DNA of 64,000 nucleotides from positions 1-64,000 of the forward strand of contig JAHDDE010000005.1 in NCBI GenBank assembly GCA_020629515.1. The letters run 5' to 3'. How positions within the stretch are numbered: the first letter of the stretch is position 1; each line of letters starts with the position of its first letter. Positions 1 to 8,236 of the stretch are shown here, piece by piece. A model generated the notes under the pieces. The model worked only from the letters and a program-made list of their open reading frames with translations, was not told the origin of the DNA and did no database searches. This DNA is from Saprospiraceae bacterium (lineage in GTDB: Bacteria > Bacteroidota > Bacteroidia > Chitinophagales > Saprospiraceae). Position numbers and translations under genes: made by a program.

Positions 1-54
1 ATATTGTTCTTGCCTGAATTCTAAGAAATCTCTATGCTAAAGTACACTTAAGAA

Positions 55-1356
55 CTATTTACTTATCCTTAGTGCTATAGGTAAGCTAATGGTGAAAGTG
101 GTGCCTTCGTCAAGCTCAGAAGCAACCTTAATCTCTCCTTCTAATGAGTGAACTATCTGCTGAACGATGGCCAAACCTAATCCTGTCCCTTCAAAAGTAG
201 AATCATTATGTTTACCTCTATTGTACTTTTCAAAAATTGACGAAAGGTGTTTTTTCTCTATGCCAATACCATTATCACTAATCTGAAAGCAAAGATTGTC
301 TCTGGTCGTGTTGAAGGATAGGTCTATATGCTTAGATGCCGAGGTATTGTATTTCAGACCGTTATGTAATATATTTTGAAAAATCTTTTTAAATAAAGTC
401 CTGGATCCTGTAAGTATTGGCAGTGGCGCTATACTCATTGTAGCATTAGGATATTCACTTTTCAAATCGGAGATTATTTCATCCAATAATTCATCGAGAT
501 TAATCTCTACCTTTTCTAATCTTGAATTTTCATGATTCAGAGTGAACTGTAAGGTATCATTGATTAATGTTTCCATCTTTTGTACCCCAGCCGTAACAAG
601 ACGGCTATACTGTTCTATATCTTTACGGCCCTCCTCTTTCACCTTTTTGTCTATTAGCTTCACGAAACTCCCTACCGTTTTTAGTGGAGATTTAAGATCA
701 TGAGAAACTAATCTCATAAGCTCCTTTTTCTGGTGATTTAAAGAATCATTTTGCTCTTCTAACTGTCGGTTAAGTTCATCTATCTCTGAACCAGCATTGA
801 TCAACTTATTGACTATTTCAAAAATTAATATCAGATAAAAAATAACCACGTTCACAAAAACGGAAATGTTACTAAATGGATGAAAATCTCCAAGTATAGT
901 GCCATGATTATATCTAAACCAAGCTATACCCGAAAGCAATAATCCATTGTAGATAACAAAGATGTACTTCATCCAATTCTTTTGACTATATAAAAGTCCA
1001 GAAATAGTGAAGGCACTAAAATAGAATGATAGAAAATTTACTTTATCATAGATAATCCCAAGACAGAATATGGCAAATGGGAAAATGACATTAAAGAGGA
1101 ATGAACTTAACCAAAGGTTGCCATTGAACTTAATTAGGCTGATGAAAGCTATAAATAAGATCATCGCTCCACTAATAATCGAACCATAAAAATGACCTAA
1201 ATAAATCTCCCCAATTAACGAAAATATACCGGACACTATCAACATAAATAGGACTATGTTAAGTATTCTGCCCAATGTACGATGAGCCTTAGATAACAAA
1301 TGATCGTTACCCAGATTCAATAATTGGTTTTTTAATTTAATAAAGTCGTAAAACAT
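55..1356 (-). CDS. membrane-bound sensor histidine kinase
   Basis: Two-component sensor kinase, 433 residues. Residues about 32-182 contain several hydrophobic segments (about six membrane spans) with no recognisable extracellular sensor domain. A short coiled coil (about 190-215) leads into the HisKA domain with the H-box LVSHDLKSPL and phospho-acceptor His219. The ATPase domain shows an N-box (QNILHNGLKYN, about 327-337), a G1 box (DNGIGI, 361-366) and a G2 box (GTGLGLAI, 390-397), so it should be catalytically competent. No response regulator adjoins it, so its partner is unknown. The ATG start is preceded by about 170 bases that contain no other gene. The family call is secure; the signal sensed cannot be read from sequence. 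Confidence 0.93.
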   Translation of the reverse strand: MFYDFIKLKNQLLNLGNDHLLSKAHRTLGRILNIVLFMLIVSGIFSLIGEIYLGHFYGSIISGAMILFIAFISLIKFNGNLWLSSFLFNVIFPFAIFCLGIIYDKVNFLSFYFSAFTISGLLYSQKNWMKYIFVIYNGLLLSGIAWFRYNHGTILGDFHPFSNISVFVNVVIFYLILIFEIVNKLINAGSEIDELNRQLEEQNDSLNHQKKELMRLVSHDLKSPLKTVGSFVKLIDKKVKEEGRKDIEQYSRLVTAGVQKMETLINDTLQFTLNHENSRLEKVEINLDELLDEIISDLKSEYPNATMSIAPLPILTGSRTLFKKIFQNILHNGLKYNTSASKHIDLSFNTTRDNLCFQISDNGIGIEKKHLSSIFEKYNRGKHNDSTFEGTGLGLAIVQQIVHSLEGEIKVASELDEGTTFTISLPIALRISK

Positions 1357-1527
1357 CTATACCCGAATGTTATTTTGGGGAATAACACCATATCAGTGCA
1401 AACATCATTCCCAAATTGTATTTTGTTTGTGAATTTTCCAAAATACTTTAAAAAACCCGCACTGTCCATATGAAATTTGACGCTAAATTGACCAATTCAT
1501 GTTAAGACTTCACCAAATTACTATCTA

Positions 1528-3717
1528 CTAAATGCTTAACCAATAATTAAATTTTAGCACTATGCTCCTATTTTTATTACCAAAAAAGCCCTCCACAGAA
1601 TAATTATCAGTGTATACTAAAAACAAATCTGACATTGGTGCAAATCTCCATTGCAGACGACTATTAATATTTAAGTTATTAGCCTGTGTATTATACTGAA
1701 TATAAGTAGACCAAAAAAGAGAGGTCGAAAAATTAATTTCGATTTGGCTATTGATAGCGGTGATACTGATATCTCCATAGGGTTGGGGCATATTAATATC
1801 GTTATATTCTAATCCAATGCCAAAATTGGCCCATGGTTGAATTCGATAATTGAGATTAGATAGAATAGTCAACTTAGTTCCCTCATAAAATTCTCCGTAT
1901 ACCATCCATAAGTTAGGAATAAATTTATTCCTCTGATCGCCTCTTAAATCTACATTAAACTCTGTCATATTATATGACTTAGCTGGCAATGGTACTTGGG
2001 TCAAAGCAAATGGAAAAATCAAATCCACAAAATGATTATTCAACCTAAATCTTACTTGACTACTATTCTTAAAAAAGATAAAATGTCTAATTCTGGTGTA
2101 CCATTCGGTCAAACCGTATCCATCAGTGGTCCAAACAAAATTCTCTATTCCAGACCAATGAAAATTTACATTATCACTATCTTCTGGATAGATATAGTAA
2201 TTGACCATACTTCCGATCTGGCTATATCCTAACCGCTCAATGGTGCCAGTGATAGGATTGAAATTATCTATACGAGAGTTAAATCCCATATCCGCAAAGT
2301 AATTTGCGTCAAGATGACGTCCTTCTATAAAAGCTCTAAATCGAGTACCATTATAGTATAATCCTCCATGAATCATTTGATTATCACCTTCTACTCCTGG
2401 TACGAAAGATTGTAAGAATCCGCCATTGGCTTGCCATTTCCCATCGGGAGTACTCAACTCGGTCTCGATTGCCATATTGCGGCTATATGCTCCAGATATA
2501 GACTCAGAACCATTATACAATTGGCGATTTAGAAACAGTCCTTTAATTAAGGACCTTTTACCTATGCGTTGATGTAATGCGATAGCTGAATGATTCTGTC
2601 CTAAGCTTTGTTCTGTAGTCTGACTGTGCATGTTGAGCAAGCCTATGCGTAGTCCATCTGTAACATTTCCAGTCAGCCGAGCACCATAAGTTATAGGTAC
2701 TGCCCTCCCAGATCTATCCAATCCTATTCTTCTACTATAGAAAGGTTGATCGATACCTTGTCCAAAGCGACTAAACACATCTCCATTTTCGATAAAAAAC
2801 TGCCGCTTTTCTGGAAAAAATATACTAAACCGAGTGAGGTTAGTGACCTGATCATCCACTTCCACCTGAGAAAAGTCAGGATTGACGGTTAAATCCAAAT
2901 TAAGCGAAGAACTCAGAGCAATCTTAGCATCTCCTCCAATCGCTATATCAGGATCTGTCCCGGCAGGAGTTTTATCCAATCGCACCGCTGTATAGGGGAT
3001 AATCGATATATTGGATCCCGAACCCTCTGGCACACGATCCCACTTCAGATCACCGTAATAACCCAAGTCATAGGAATCAAACTGTCGTGGAACTCTATTC
3101 CAAACATAAGTCTCGTTAGCTGTAGGGTCAAATCGAACAAAATTTACTTTCCAATTGTCTTGGCCACTTTCGAATCGTATTGTTTTAAAAGGAATGGCAA
3201 TTTCTACAGTCCATCTATCCTCATAGATCTGTGTAGCAGAAAACCACTTGTTGTCCCAAGAATCATCTGCATCACCAACAAATACAAGCGCCTCTGCTTG
3301 GGCTCCTTCTGCATTAACCCCAAATGCGAACCCATTAGTTTGCGTACCCACTGGATCAATTAGCAGGACAAATTCGTCACTTTCAACAAATCGATCTCGC
3401 TTCAAAGAATTAATAACATATTCGTTTTGATCATAACATGTAGCGAATAAATAAAGATTGTTATCATCATACAATACTTTTACGCTGGTCTGAGATGCTG
3501 CCAAACGATCATCCACGGGAGCCTGTAGCCAAAAATCCGATTGTGCTTGAACATTCGACCAAATGCTCTCATCCTGCTTACCGTCTACTTCTATATCTAC
3601 GTCAATTTTAAGTGCAGTTATTGTACGCACCTGCATATCTCCTTGTGCTATAATGGAATAGTACGGTAGGAATAATACTCCTAAAAACAGGTGGGCAATT
3701 CGAACTGATTCAAACAT
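1528..3717 (-). CDS. DUF5916 family outer-membrane protein with CBM9-like N-terminal domain
   Basis: Protein of 729 residues with an N-terminal signal peptide (ends near residue 25, SIIAQG). Residues about 30-215 resemble the carbohydrate-binding family 9 (DOMON-like) fold seen at the start of this family (DGKQDESIWSNV, then NLYLFATCYD). The rest is the DUF5916 region, rich in alternating hydrophobic/polar strands and typical of a beta barrel, with the characteristic FPEKRQFFIENGDVF segment near 305. It ends in an aromatic strand (VLKFNYWLSI). Family members are outer-membrane proteins of Bacteroidota with no firmly established function. It is monocistronic here and divergent from the tryptophanase gene. 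A TAnnTTTG-like match lies only a few bases upstream of the ATG, which would give an almost leaderless transcript. Confidence 0.88.
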   Translation of the reverse strand: MFESVRIAHLFLGVLFLPYYSIIAQGDMQVRTITALKIDVDIEVDGKQDESIWSNVQAQSDFWLQAPVDDRLAASQTSVKVLYDDNNLYLFATCYDQNEYVINSLKRDRFVESDEFVLLIDPVGTQTNGFAFGVNAEGAQAEALVFVGDADDSWDNKWFSATQIYEDRWTVEIAIPFKTIRFESGQDNWKVNFVRFDPTANETYVWNRVPRQFDSYDLGYYGDLKWDRVPEGSGSNISIIPYTAVRLDKTPAGTDPDIAIGGDAKIALSSSLNLDLTVNPDFSQVEVDDQVTNLTRFSIFFPEKRQFFIENGDVFSRFGQGIDQPFYSRRIGLDRSGRAVPITYGARLTGNVTDGLRIGLLNMHSQTTEQSLGQNHSAIALHQRIGKRSLIKGLFLNRQLYNGSESISGAYSRNMAIETELSTPDGKWQANGGFLQSFVPGVEGDNQMIHGGLYYNGTRFRAFIEGRHLDANYFADMGFNSRIDNFNPITGTIERLGYSQIGSMVNYYIYPEDSDNVNFHWSGIENFVWTTDGYGLTEWYTRIRHFIFFKNSSQVRFRLNNHFVDLIFPFALTQVPLPAKSYNMTEFNVDLRGDQRNKFIPNLWMVYGEFYEGTKLTILSNLNYRIQPWANFGIGLEYNDINMPQPYGDISITAINSQIEINFSTSLFWSTYIQYNTQANNLNINSRLQWRFAPMSDLFLVYTDNYSVEGFFGNKNRSIVLKFNYWLSI

Positions 3718-3910
3718 AAACCAAAGATAATCGAACTTCTATTGTACAGATATAAAGTCTACTAACAGCCCAAACTTAAAGACTAAAATTTTCTATTTTT
3801 ATAACATGTTTGAAAACATTCATTTGAATATAAAAAGAAGAGATACTTTTTAATTATCACAGATTGTTAAGCTCCTTTTTTACAATATTATTCACAATTT
3901 CAAACATAAT

Positions 3911-5290
3911 ATGGTGCAATTACCACACATCCCACCTTATAAAACAAAAGTTGTAGAACCTGTATATTTTAGGTCAAGACAAGAACGACAAGCGAAGATA
4001 GAAGAGGTTCATTACAATTTATTCAACTTACATAGTGATTGGGTCATAGTTGATCTCATGACAGATTCAGGCACAGGAGCTATGAGCGAATATCAGTGGT
4101 CTGAGATCATGCTCGGTGATGAGAGTTATGCAGGCTCCGAGTCCTACTTCAAACTGATCCGATCCGTGCAGGATATCATGGGCTTTGAATATGTAGCTCC
4201 CACGCATCAAGGTCGGGCAGCAGAAAATATTTTGTTTTCGACAGTAGTCAATTCAGGAGATGTAATTCCAGGAAATGCCCATTTTGACACTACTAAAGGT
4301 CATATAGAATTTAGAAAAGCCCATGCTATAGATTGTACAGTACAAAAAGCATATAACACGGAAGATACCTTCCCATTTAAAGGGAATTTGGACCAAGAAA
4401 AACTGGAAAAAGTAATTATCGAATATGGGCGCGAAAAAATACCCTTTATTAATATAACCGTGACTTGCAATACGGTCGGCGGCCAGCCAGTATCCCTCCA
4501 AAATATAAAGGATACATGCTCTTTAGCAAAGAAGTACGATATCCCCGTATACATGGACATAGCCAGGTATGCTGAAAATGCCTATTTTATAAAAACCAGA
4601 GAAAAGCTATACACTGACTGGTCTATACAAGCCATCATTACAGAAATGTTTAAAGACGTAGATGTAGTCTGGATGAGCGCTAAAAAAGATGGATTAGTTA
4701 ATATAGGTGGATTTATTGCATTAAGAGATGCCGCTTTATATGAAAAGCTTGGCCAATTCACTATTATTTATGAAGGATTCCTAACCTATGGTGGGATGAG
4801 CGGTAGAGCGATGGGAGCATTAGCAGTAGGATTAAAAGAAGGAATAGAGTATGATTATCTCCATGATCGCATCAAGCAGGTCCAATATCTTGGTTCTAAA
4901 CTTAAAGAGTATGGTATTCCTATTCAAGAACCAATAGGTGGTCATGCTCTATATATTGATGCAGCTAAGATGCTTCCACAGATTCCTATCACGCAGTATC
5001 CAGCTCAGGTATTAGGTGTAGAAGCGTATATTGAAGGTGGGGTAAGAGGAGTGGAAATAGGCACACTTTTAGCGGATAGAGATCCTAAAACTGGAAAAGA
5101 TAGAAGTGCTAAATTAGAACTATTAAGACTCGCCTTGCCAAGAAGGGTCTACTCCATGCCACACATGGATTATGTAGCAGCTACTATAGCAAGAGTCAAT
5201 GATAGAAAAGAAGAAATTAAAAAAGGATTTAAAATTAAAAGGCAAGCAGAAATCTTACGCCATTTTACTGTTGAATTAGAAAGAGCATAG
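3911..5290 (+). CDS. tnaA: tryptophanase (tryptophan indole-lyase)
   Basis: PLP-dependent beta-eliminating lyase that splits L-tryptophan into indole, pyruvate and ammonia. The 459-residue length matches the family. The PLP-lysine motif MSAKKD is at 255-260 (Schiff-base lysine probably Lys259), followed by NIGG; other family segments are THQGR (98-102), GGQPVS (190-195) and YGGMSGRAM. The close relative tyrosine phenol-lyase is disfavoured: Asp126 sits in HFDTT, where tryptophanase has Asp and tyrosine phenol-lyase Thr, and the segment GVEIG (380-384) has Ile383 where tyrosine phenol-lyase has its phenol-binding Arg. No TnaC-like leader peptide was recognised upstream. It lies 30 bases before a flavin monooxygenase on the same strand, with a hairpin between them. 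Confidence 0.93.
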   Translation: MVQLPHIPPYKTKVVEPVYFRSRQERQAKIEEVHYNLFNLHSDWVIVDLMTDSGTGAMSEYQWSEIMLGDESYAGSESYFKLIRSVQDIMGFEYVAPTHQGRAAENILFSTVVNSGDVIPGNAHFDTTKGHIEFRKAHAIDCTVQKAYNTEDTFPFKGNLDQEKLEKVIIEYGREKIPFINITVTCNTVGGQPVSLQNIKDTCSLAKKYDIPVYMDIARYAENAYFIKTREKLYTDWSIQAIITEMFKDVDVVWMSAKKDGLVNIGGFIALRDAALYEKLGQFTIIYEGFLTYGGMSGRAMGALAVGLKEGIEYDYLHDRIKQVQYLGSKLKEYGIPIQEPIGGHALYIDAAKMLPQIPITQYPAQVLGVEAYIEGGVRGVEIGTLLADRDPKTGKDRSAKLELLRLALPRRVYSMPHMDYVAATIARVNDRKEEIKKGFKIKRQAEILRHFTVELERA

Positions 5291-5306
5291 CACTTCTTAA
5301 AGTGCT
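5289..5306 (+). terminator. intercistronic hairpin between tnaA and the monooxygenase gene
   Basis: A perfect 7-bp stem (AGCACTT / AAGTGCT) with loop CTTA begins inside the tnaA stop codon and is followed by TT then A-rich sequence. It could be a weak terminator, an attenuator or an RNA-processing element that lowers expression of the downstream monooxygenase relative to tryptophanase. The T run is short, so full termination is unlikely. Confidence 0.5.
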
Positions 5307-5320
5307 TTCATAAAAAATAT

Positions 5321-6430
5321 ATGATTACGATTATCGGTGCTGGCATAGGTGGATTAACACTTGCGTTGTGTTTAGAATCCCTAAGGATGGAATACGAAAT
5401 TTTTGAATCAGCTAAAAATTTAGAGCCAATTGGAGCAGGGATATTACTTGCTTCTAATGCCATGCAGATCTACAAAAAATTGGGTATAGCAGATAAAATA
5501 CTCCATGCTGGCAGAGAGATACATGAGCTAAATCTAACTGATCAATATTTAAGAAAACTATCTACCATAGATGCCTACAAACTATCCAAAAAACACAATA
5601 GTAGTACTGTAGCTATCCATAGAGGGACATTGCAAAAAATTCTTCTGGACTCTTTGAGTAGTTCAGCTATATATACCGGAAAAAGATTAATCGATCTAAC
5701 TCAACAAAATAATACCAATACTCTGACATTCGATAATGGAGAGATAAAAGTAAAAGCCATGGTAATCGGTGCAGATGGAGTGAATTCTGTCATCAGAAAG
5801 AAGCTATTTTCGTCAGCTCAAATTATCCAGCTCAACCAATACTGTTGGAGAGGAGTATGTGACTTTAATATTCCATCAAGCATGTCCAATCAGATCAATG
5901 AGATGTGGGGTTCTGGCGCACGCATGGGGATTGTACCTATAAATCAAAAGGAGATTTACTGGTTTGCTCTTACTAATGACAATAATTCACATTGCTTTCC
6001 TAAAAAATTTGAAAGCTTTGATCCAATAGTATCAGAATTAATACGAAATACTAAATCGGAAAACATAATTTACGGGCAGATCACGGAACTACAAAACTTA
6101 AAAAAATGGTACAAAAATAACATCTGTCTTATCGGAGATGCGGCGCATGCTATGACACCAAACATGGGTCAAGGAGCTGGACAATCTATTGAAGATGCCT
6201 ATGTGTTAGCCCAGTTAATGAAAGAAGAGAACACAATGAATTCATTCCGAAAATTTCAAAAAATCAGGGAAAAACGAGTGAGAAATATTGTTAATACAAG
6301 CAGAAATATTGGATCTATGGCCCAATTAGAATCAACAATATTGAGAGGAATTAGAAATCAACTTATGCGTATGATTCCTAATTCAATCAATGAGCGACAA
6401 GCAAATGAAATATACCAGATTGAAATCTAA
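5321..6430 (+). CDS. FAD-dependent monooxygenase (group A aromatic hydroxylase type)
   Basis: Flavoprotein monooxygenase of 369 residues in the p-hydroxybenzoate/salicylate hydroxylase-like family, which uses NAD(P)H and O2 to hydroxylate an aromatic or similar substrate. Seen: the N-terminal dinucleotide motif GAGIGG (6-11), the DG motif VIGADGVNS (about 148-156) and the GD motif LIGDAAHAMTPNMGQGAG (about 270-287). There is no membrane anchor or signal peptide, so it is cytoplasmic. Its position 30 bases after tnaA suggests co-transcription and makes indole, or another tryptophan-derived compound, a plausible but unproven substrate. Annotation of such enzymes as TetX-like or kynurenine monooxygenase-like would be over-precise here. 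Its stop codon overlaps the convergent downstream gene by 4 bases. Confidence 0.88.
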   Translation: MITIIGAGIGGLTLALCLESLRMEYEIFESAKNLEPIGAGILLASNAMQIYKKLGIADKILHAGREIHELNLTDQYLRKLSTIDAYKLSKKHNSSTVAIHRGTLQKILLDSLSSSAIYTGKRLIDLTQQNNTNTLTFDNGEIKVKAMVIGADGVNSVIRKKLFSSAQIIQLNQYCWRGVCDFNIPSSMSNQINEMWGSGARMGIVPINQKEIYWFALTNDNNSHCFPKKFESFDPIVSELIRNTKSENIIYGQITELQNLKKWYKNNICLIGDAAHAMTPNMGQGAGQSIEDAYVLAQLMKEENTMNSFRKFQKIREKRVRNIVNTSRNIGSMAQLESTILRGIRNQLMRMIPNSINERQANEIYQIEI

Positions 6431-6831
6431 TATTTCCCTCCTGCCGCCTTATGTCCTAACCACGCCATAGGTAGATACGCTCCAACAAGATCTATTATAT
6501 TGAACCACATCGGACCTGGAAGTTGAACTACCATCATAATCCCACCGATGAGAAAGAAAACTCCAATAAGCATAGACAACTTGAACTTGCTGCTCTCAGC
6601 CACCTTTGTGGTGATAAATGCACCAAAAAGAGTACCCAATGCGTGCGCTAAAAAAGGAAATAAAAAATGTTTTGGCTCAAAGAGATGAATAGAGCTCTTT
6701 ATGCTCTCCATATCCGAAGGATCCACTCCTTCAGGAGGAGGAATGATCGAACCACTTATTGTGATTAAAGCCATATTAATGCCACCTCCTATTAATATTC
6801 CAAGTATTACTGCTACAATATTCCTAATCAT
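6427..6831 (-). CDS. hypothetical four-helix membrane protein
   Basis: Small integral membrane protein of 134 residues with about four hydrophobic helices (roughly 3-27, 55-75, 83-103, 110-128). A Pro-rich, acidic loop (IIPPPEGVDPSDMES) lies between helices one and two, and a conserved-looking PFLAHALGTLFGAF segment forms helix two. Such proteins recur as unnamed conserved genes in Bacteroidota; I do not recognise a function. It is convergent with the monooxygenase gene, overlapping its stop codon by four bases, and divergent from the RNA helicase gene at 6915. Confidence 0.75.
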   Translation of the reverse strand: MIRNIVAVILGILIGGGINMALITISGSIIPPPEGVDPSDMESIKSSIHLFEPKHFLFPFLAHALGTLFGAFITTKVAESSKFKLSMLIGVFFLIGGIMMVVQLPGPMWFNIIDLVGAYLPMAWLGHKAAGGKY

Positions 6832-6914
6832 ATTATATAGAATTGAATTTTAAAAAGTCATCGCTAAGTATGACCCAATAAATGGCCTTACCTTCGCAGT
6901 TGATACGATAAGTT

Positions 6915-8231
6915 ATGAATTTCAGAGAATTAAATCTTAGTAAAGCTTTAATAAATGCATTGGATGATTTAGGTTACCAAAACGCCACCAATATTCAATC
7001 TAAGTCTTTCGCCAAGATAATGTCTGGAAGAGATATTGTTGGAATCGCTCAAACCGGGACAGGCAAAACTTTCGCCTATTTACTTCCACTCCTTAGATTA
7101 TGGAAATATAGTAAAGAGCGTCACCCACAGATTCTCATAGTTGTACCGACCAGAGAACTCGTGGCTCAGGTGACCAAAGCAATAGCAGATTTAACATCTT
7201 ATATGAACGTTCAAACCGTAGGAGTCTATGGTGGAACCAACATAAGAAATCAGATCAATCAAGTTGAAGCAGGGCTCGATGTTCTTGTCGGTACTCCTGG
7301 CAGACTCCTTGACCTATGTCTAAAAGGAGCTCTCAAACTTAAAAACTGTAAAAAATTAGTAATTGATGAAGTAGACGAAATGCTCAATTTAGGCTTTAGA
7401 CATCAATTAATTAATCTATTTGACCTTCTCCCGAGCAAGCGACAGAATTTATTGTTTTCTGCCACAATGACTCAGGAAGTTGACCAAATGATTGATACAT
7501 TTTTTAATAGTCCAGAAATCATAGAAGCCGCTCCGAGCGGTACACCGCTCGATAATATAGAACAATTCGGCTATGAAATCCCCAATTTTAAAAGTAAGCT
7601 GTCCTTGCTTAAACATCTATTAGACGATGATATCAACATGGTGAAAGTTTTGGTATTTGTAAGTACCAAGAAGTTAGCTGATATATTATTCGAAGCATTA
7701 CAAGTGGGATATGGCGACACAATAGGAATCATACATTCTAATAAATCACAGAATTATAGATTTAATACAGTTAAAAATTTTGAAAGTGGCATACACAGGT
7801 TGATTATAGCCACAGATATCATAGCACGAGGAATAGATATTGATAACGTGAGTCATGTAATCAATTTTGATATGCCTGACAACCCTGAAAAGTATATGCA
7901 TCGAATTGGGCGGACTGGGAGAGCCAATATGAAAGGAATTGCGATTAGCATGATTACTCAGGAAGACGTGACATACAGAAGTTCAATTGAAAAATTGATG
8001 AAAGTGAAATTGAACATCCAAAAACTACCTGAAGAGGTAGAGCTGTCAGAAGAGTTAATCCCTTATGAGATACCAGAAATAAGGATGAAAAACCAATTAA
8101 CCAAAAAACCAACTATTGAGCTCGGAAAAGCATTTAAAGCAAAAGGTCCTACTAAGACTAATACTCCAAAAGTACTTACACGAAAAGCGAAGAGAAAAGC
8201 TAAAAGAGACAAAAAAATGAAAAAGTGGTAA
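6915..8231 (+). CDS. DEAD-box-type ATP-dependent RNA helicase (DEVD variant)
   Basis: RNA helicase of 438 residues acting in RNA remodelling (ribosome assembly, mRNA turnover). Motifs in order: Q-motif region FRELNLSKALINAL, motif I AQTGTGKT (about 46-53), Ia PTRELVAQ, Ib TPGRLLD, motif II DEVD (151-154), motif III SAT, and in the second RecA domain the region ATDIIARGIDID and motif VI HRIGRTGR. Motif II reads DEVD instead of the usual DEAD; both acidic metal/ATP residues are kept, so activity is expected. The C-terminus is a short, very basic tail (about 415-438) typical of RNA-binding extensions. A promoter-like TACCTTCG lies at 6889-6896. It is convergent with the dehydratase-like gene downstream. 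Confidence 0.93.
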   Translation: MNFRELNLSKALINALDDLGYQNATNIQSKSFAKIMSGRDIVGIAQTGTGKTFAYLLPLLRLWKYSKERHPQILIVVPTRELVAQVTKAIADLTSYMNVQTVGVYGGTNIRNQINQVEAGLDVLVGTPGRLLDLCLKGALKLKNCKKLVIDEVDEMLNLGFRHQLINLFDLLPSKRQNLLFSATMTQEVDQMIDTFFNSPEIIEAAPSGTPLDNIEQFGYEIPNFKSKLSLLKHLLDDDINMVKVLVFVSTKKLADILFEALQVGYGDTIGIIHSNKSQNYRFNTVKNFESGIHRLIIATDIIARGIDIDNVSHVINFDMPDNPEKYMHRIGRTGRANMKGIAISMITQEDVTYRSSIEKLMKVKLNIQKLPEEVELSEELIPYEIPEIRMKNQLTKKPTIELGKAFKAKGPTKTNTPKVLTRKAKRKAKRDKKMKKW

Positions 8232-8236
8232 AGTGC

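Noticed and set aside
3722-3729. CAAAGATA (TATCTTTG on the minus strand) as promoter of the DUF5916 gene
   Set aside because: It matches the -7 consensus, but it sits about 5 bases from the start codon and has no TTG at the right distance, so it is not listed as a firm promoter.
3911-5290. Tyrosine phenol-lyase instead of tryptophanase
   Set aside because: The residues that tell them apart (Asp126 in HFDTT and Ile383 in VEIG) match tryptophanase; tyrosine phenol-lyase would have Thr and Arg there.
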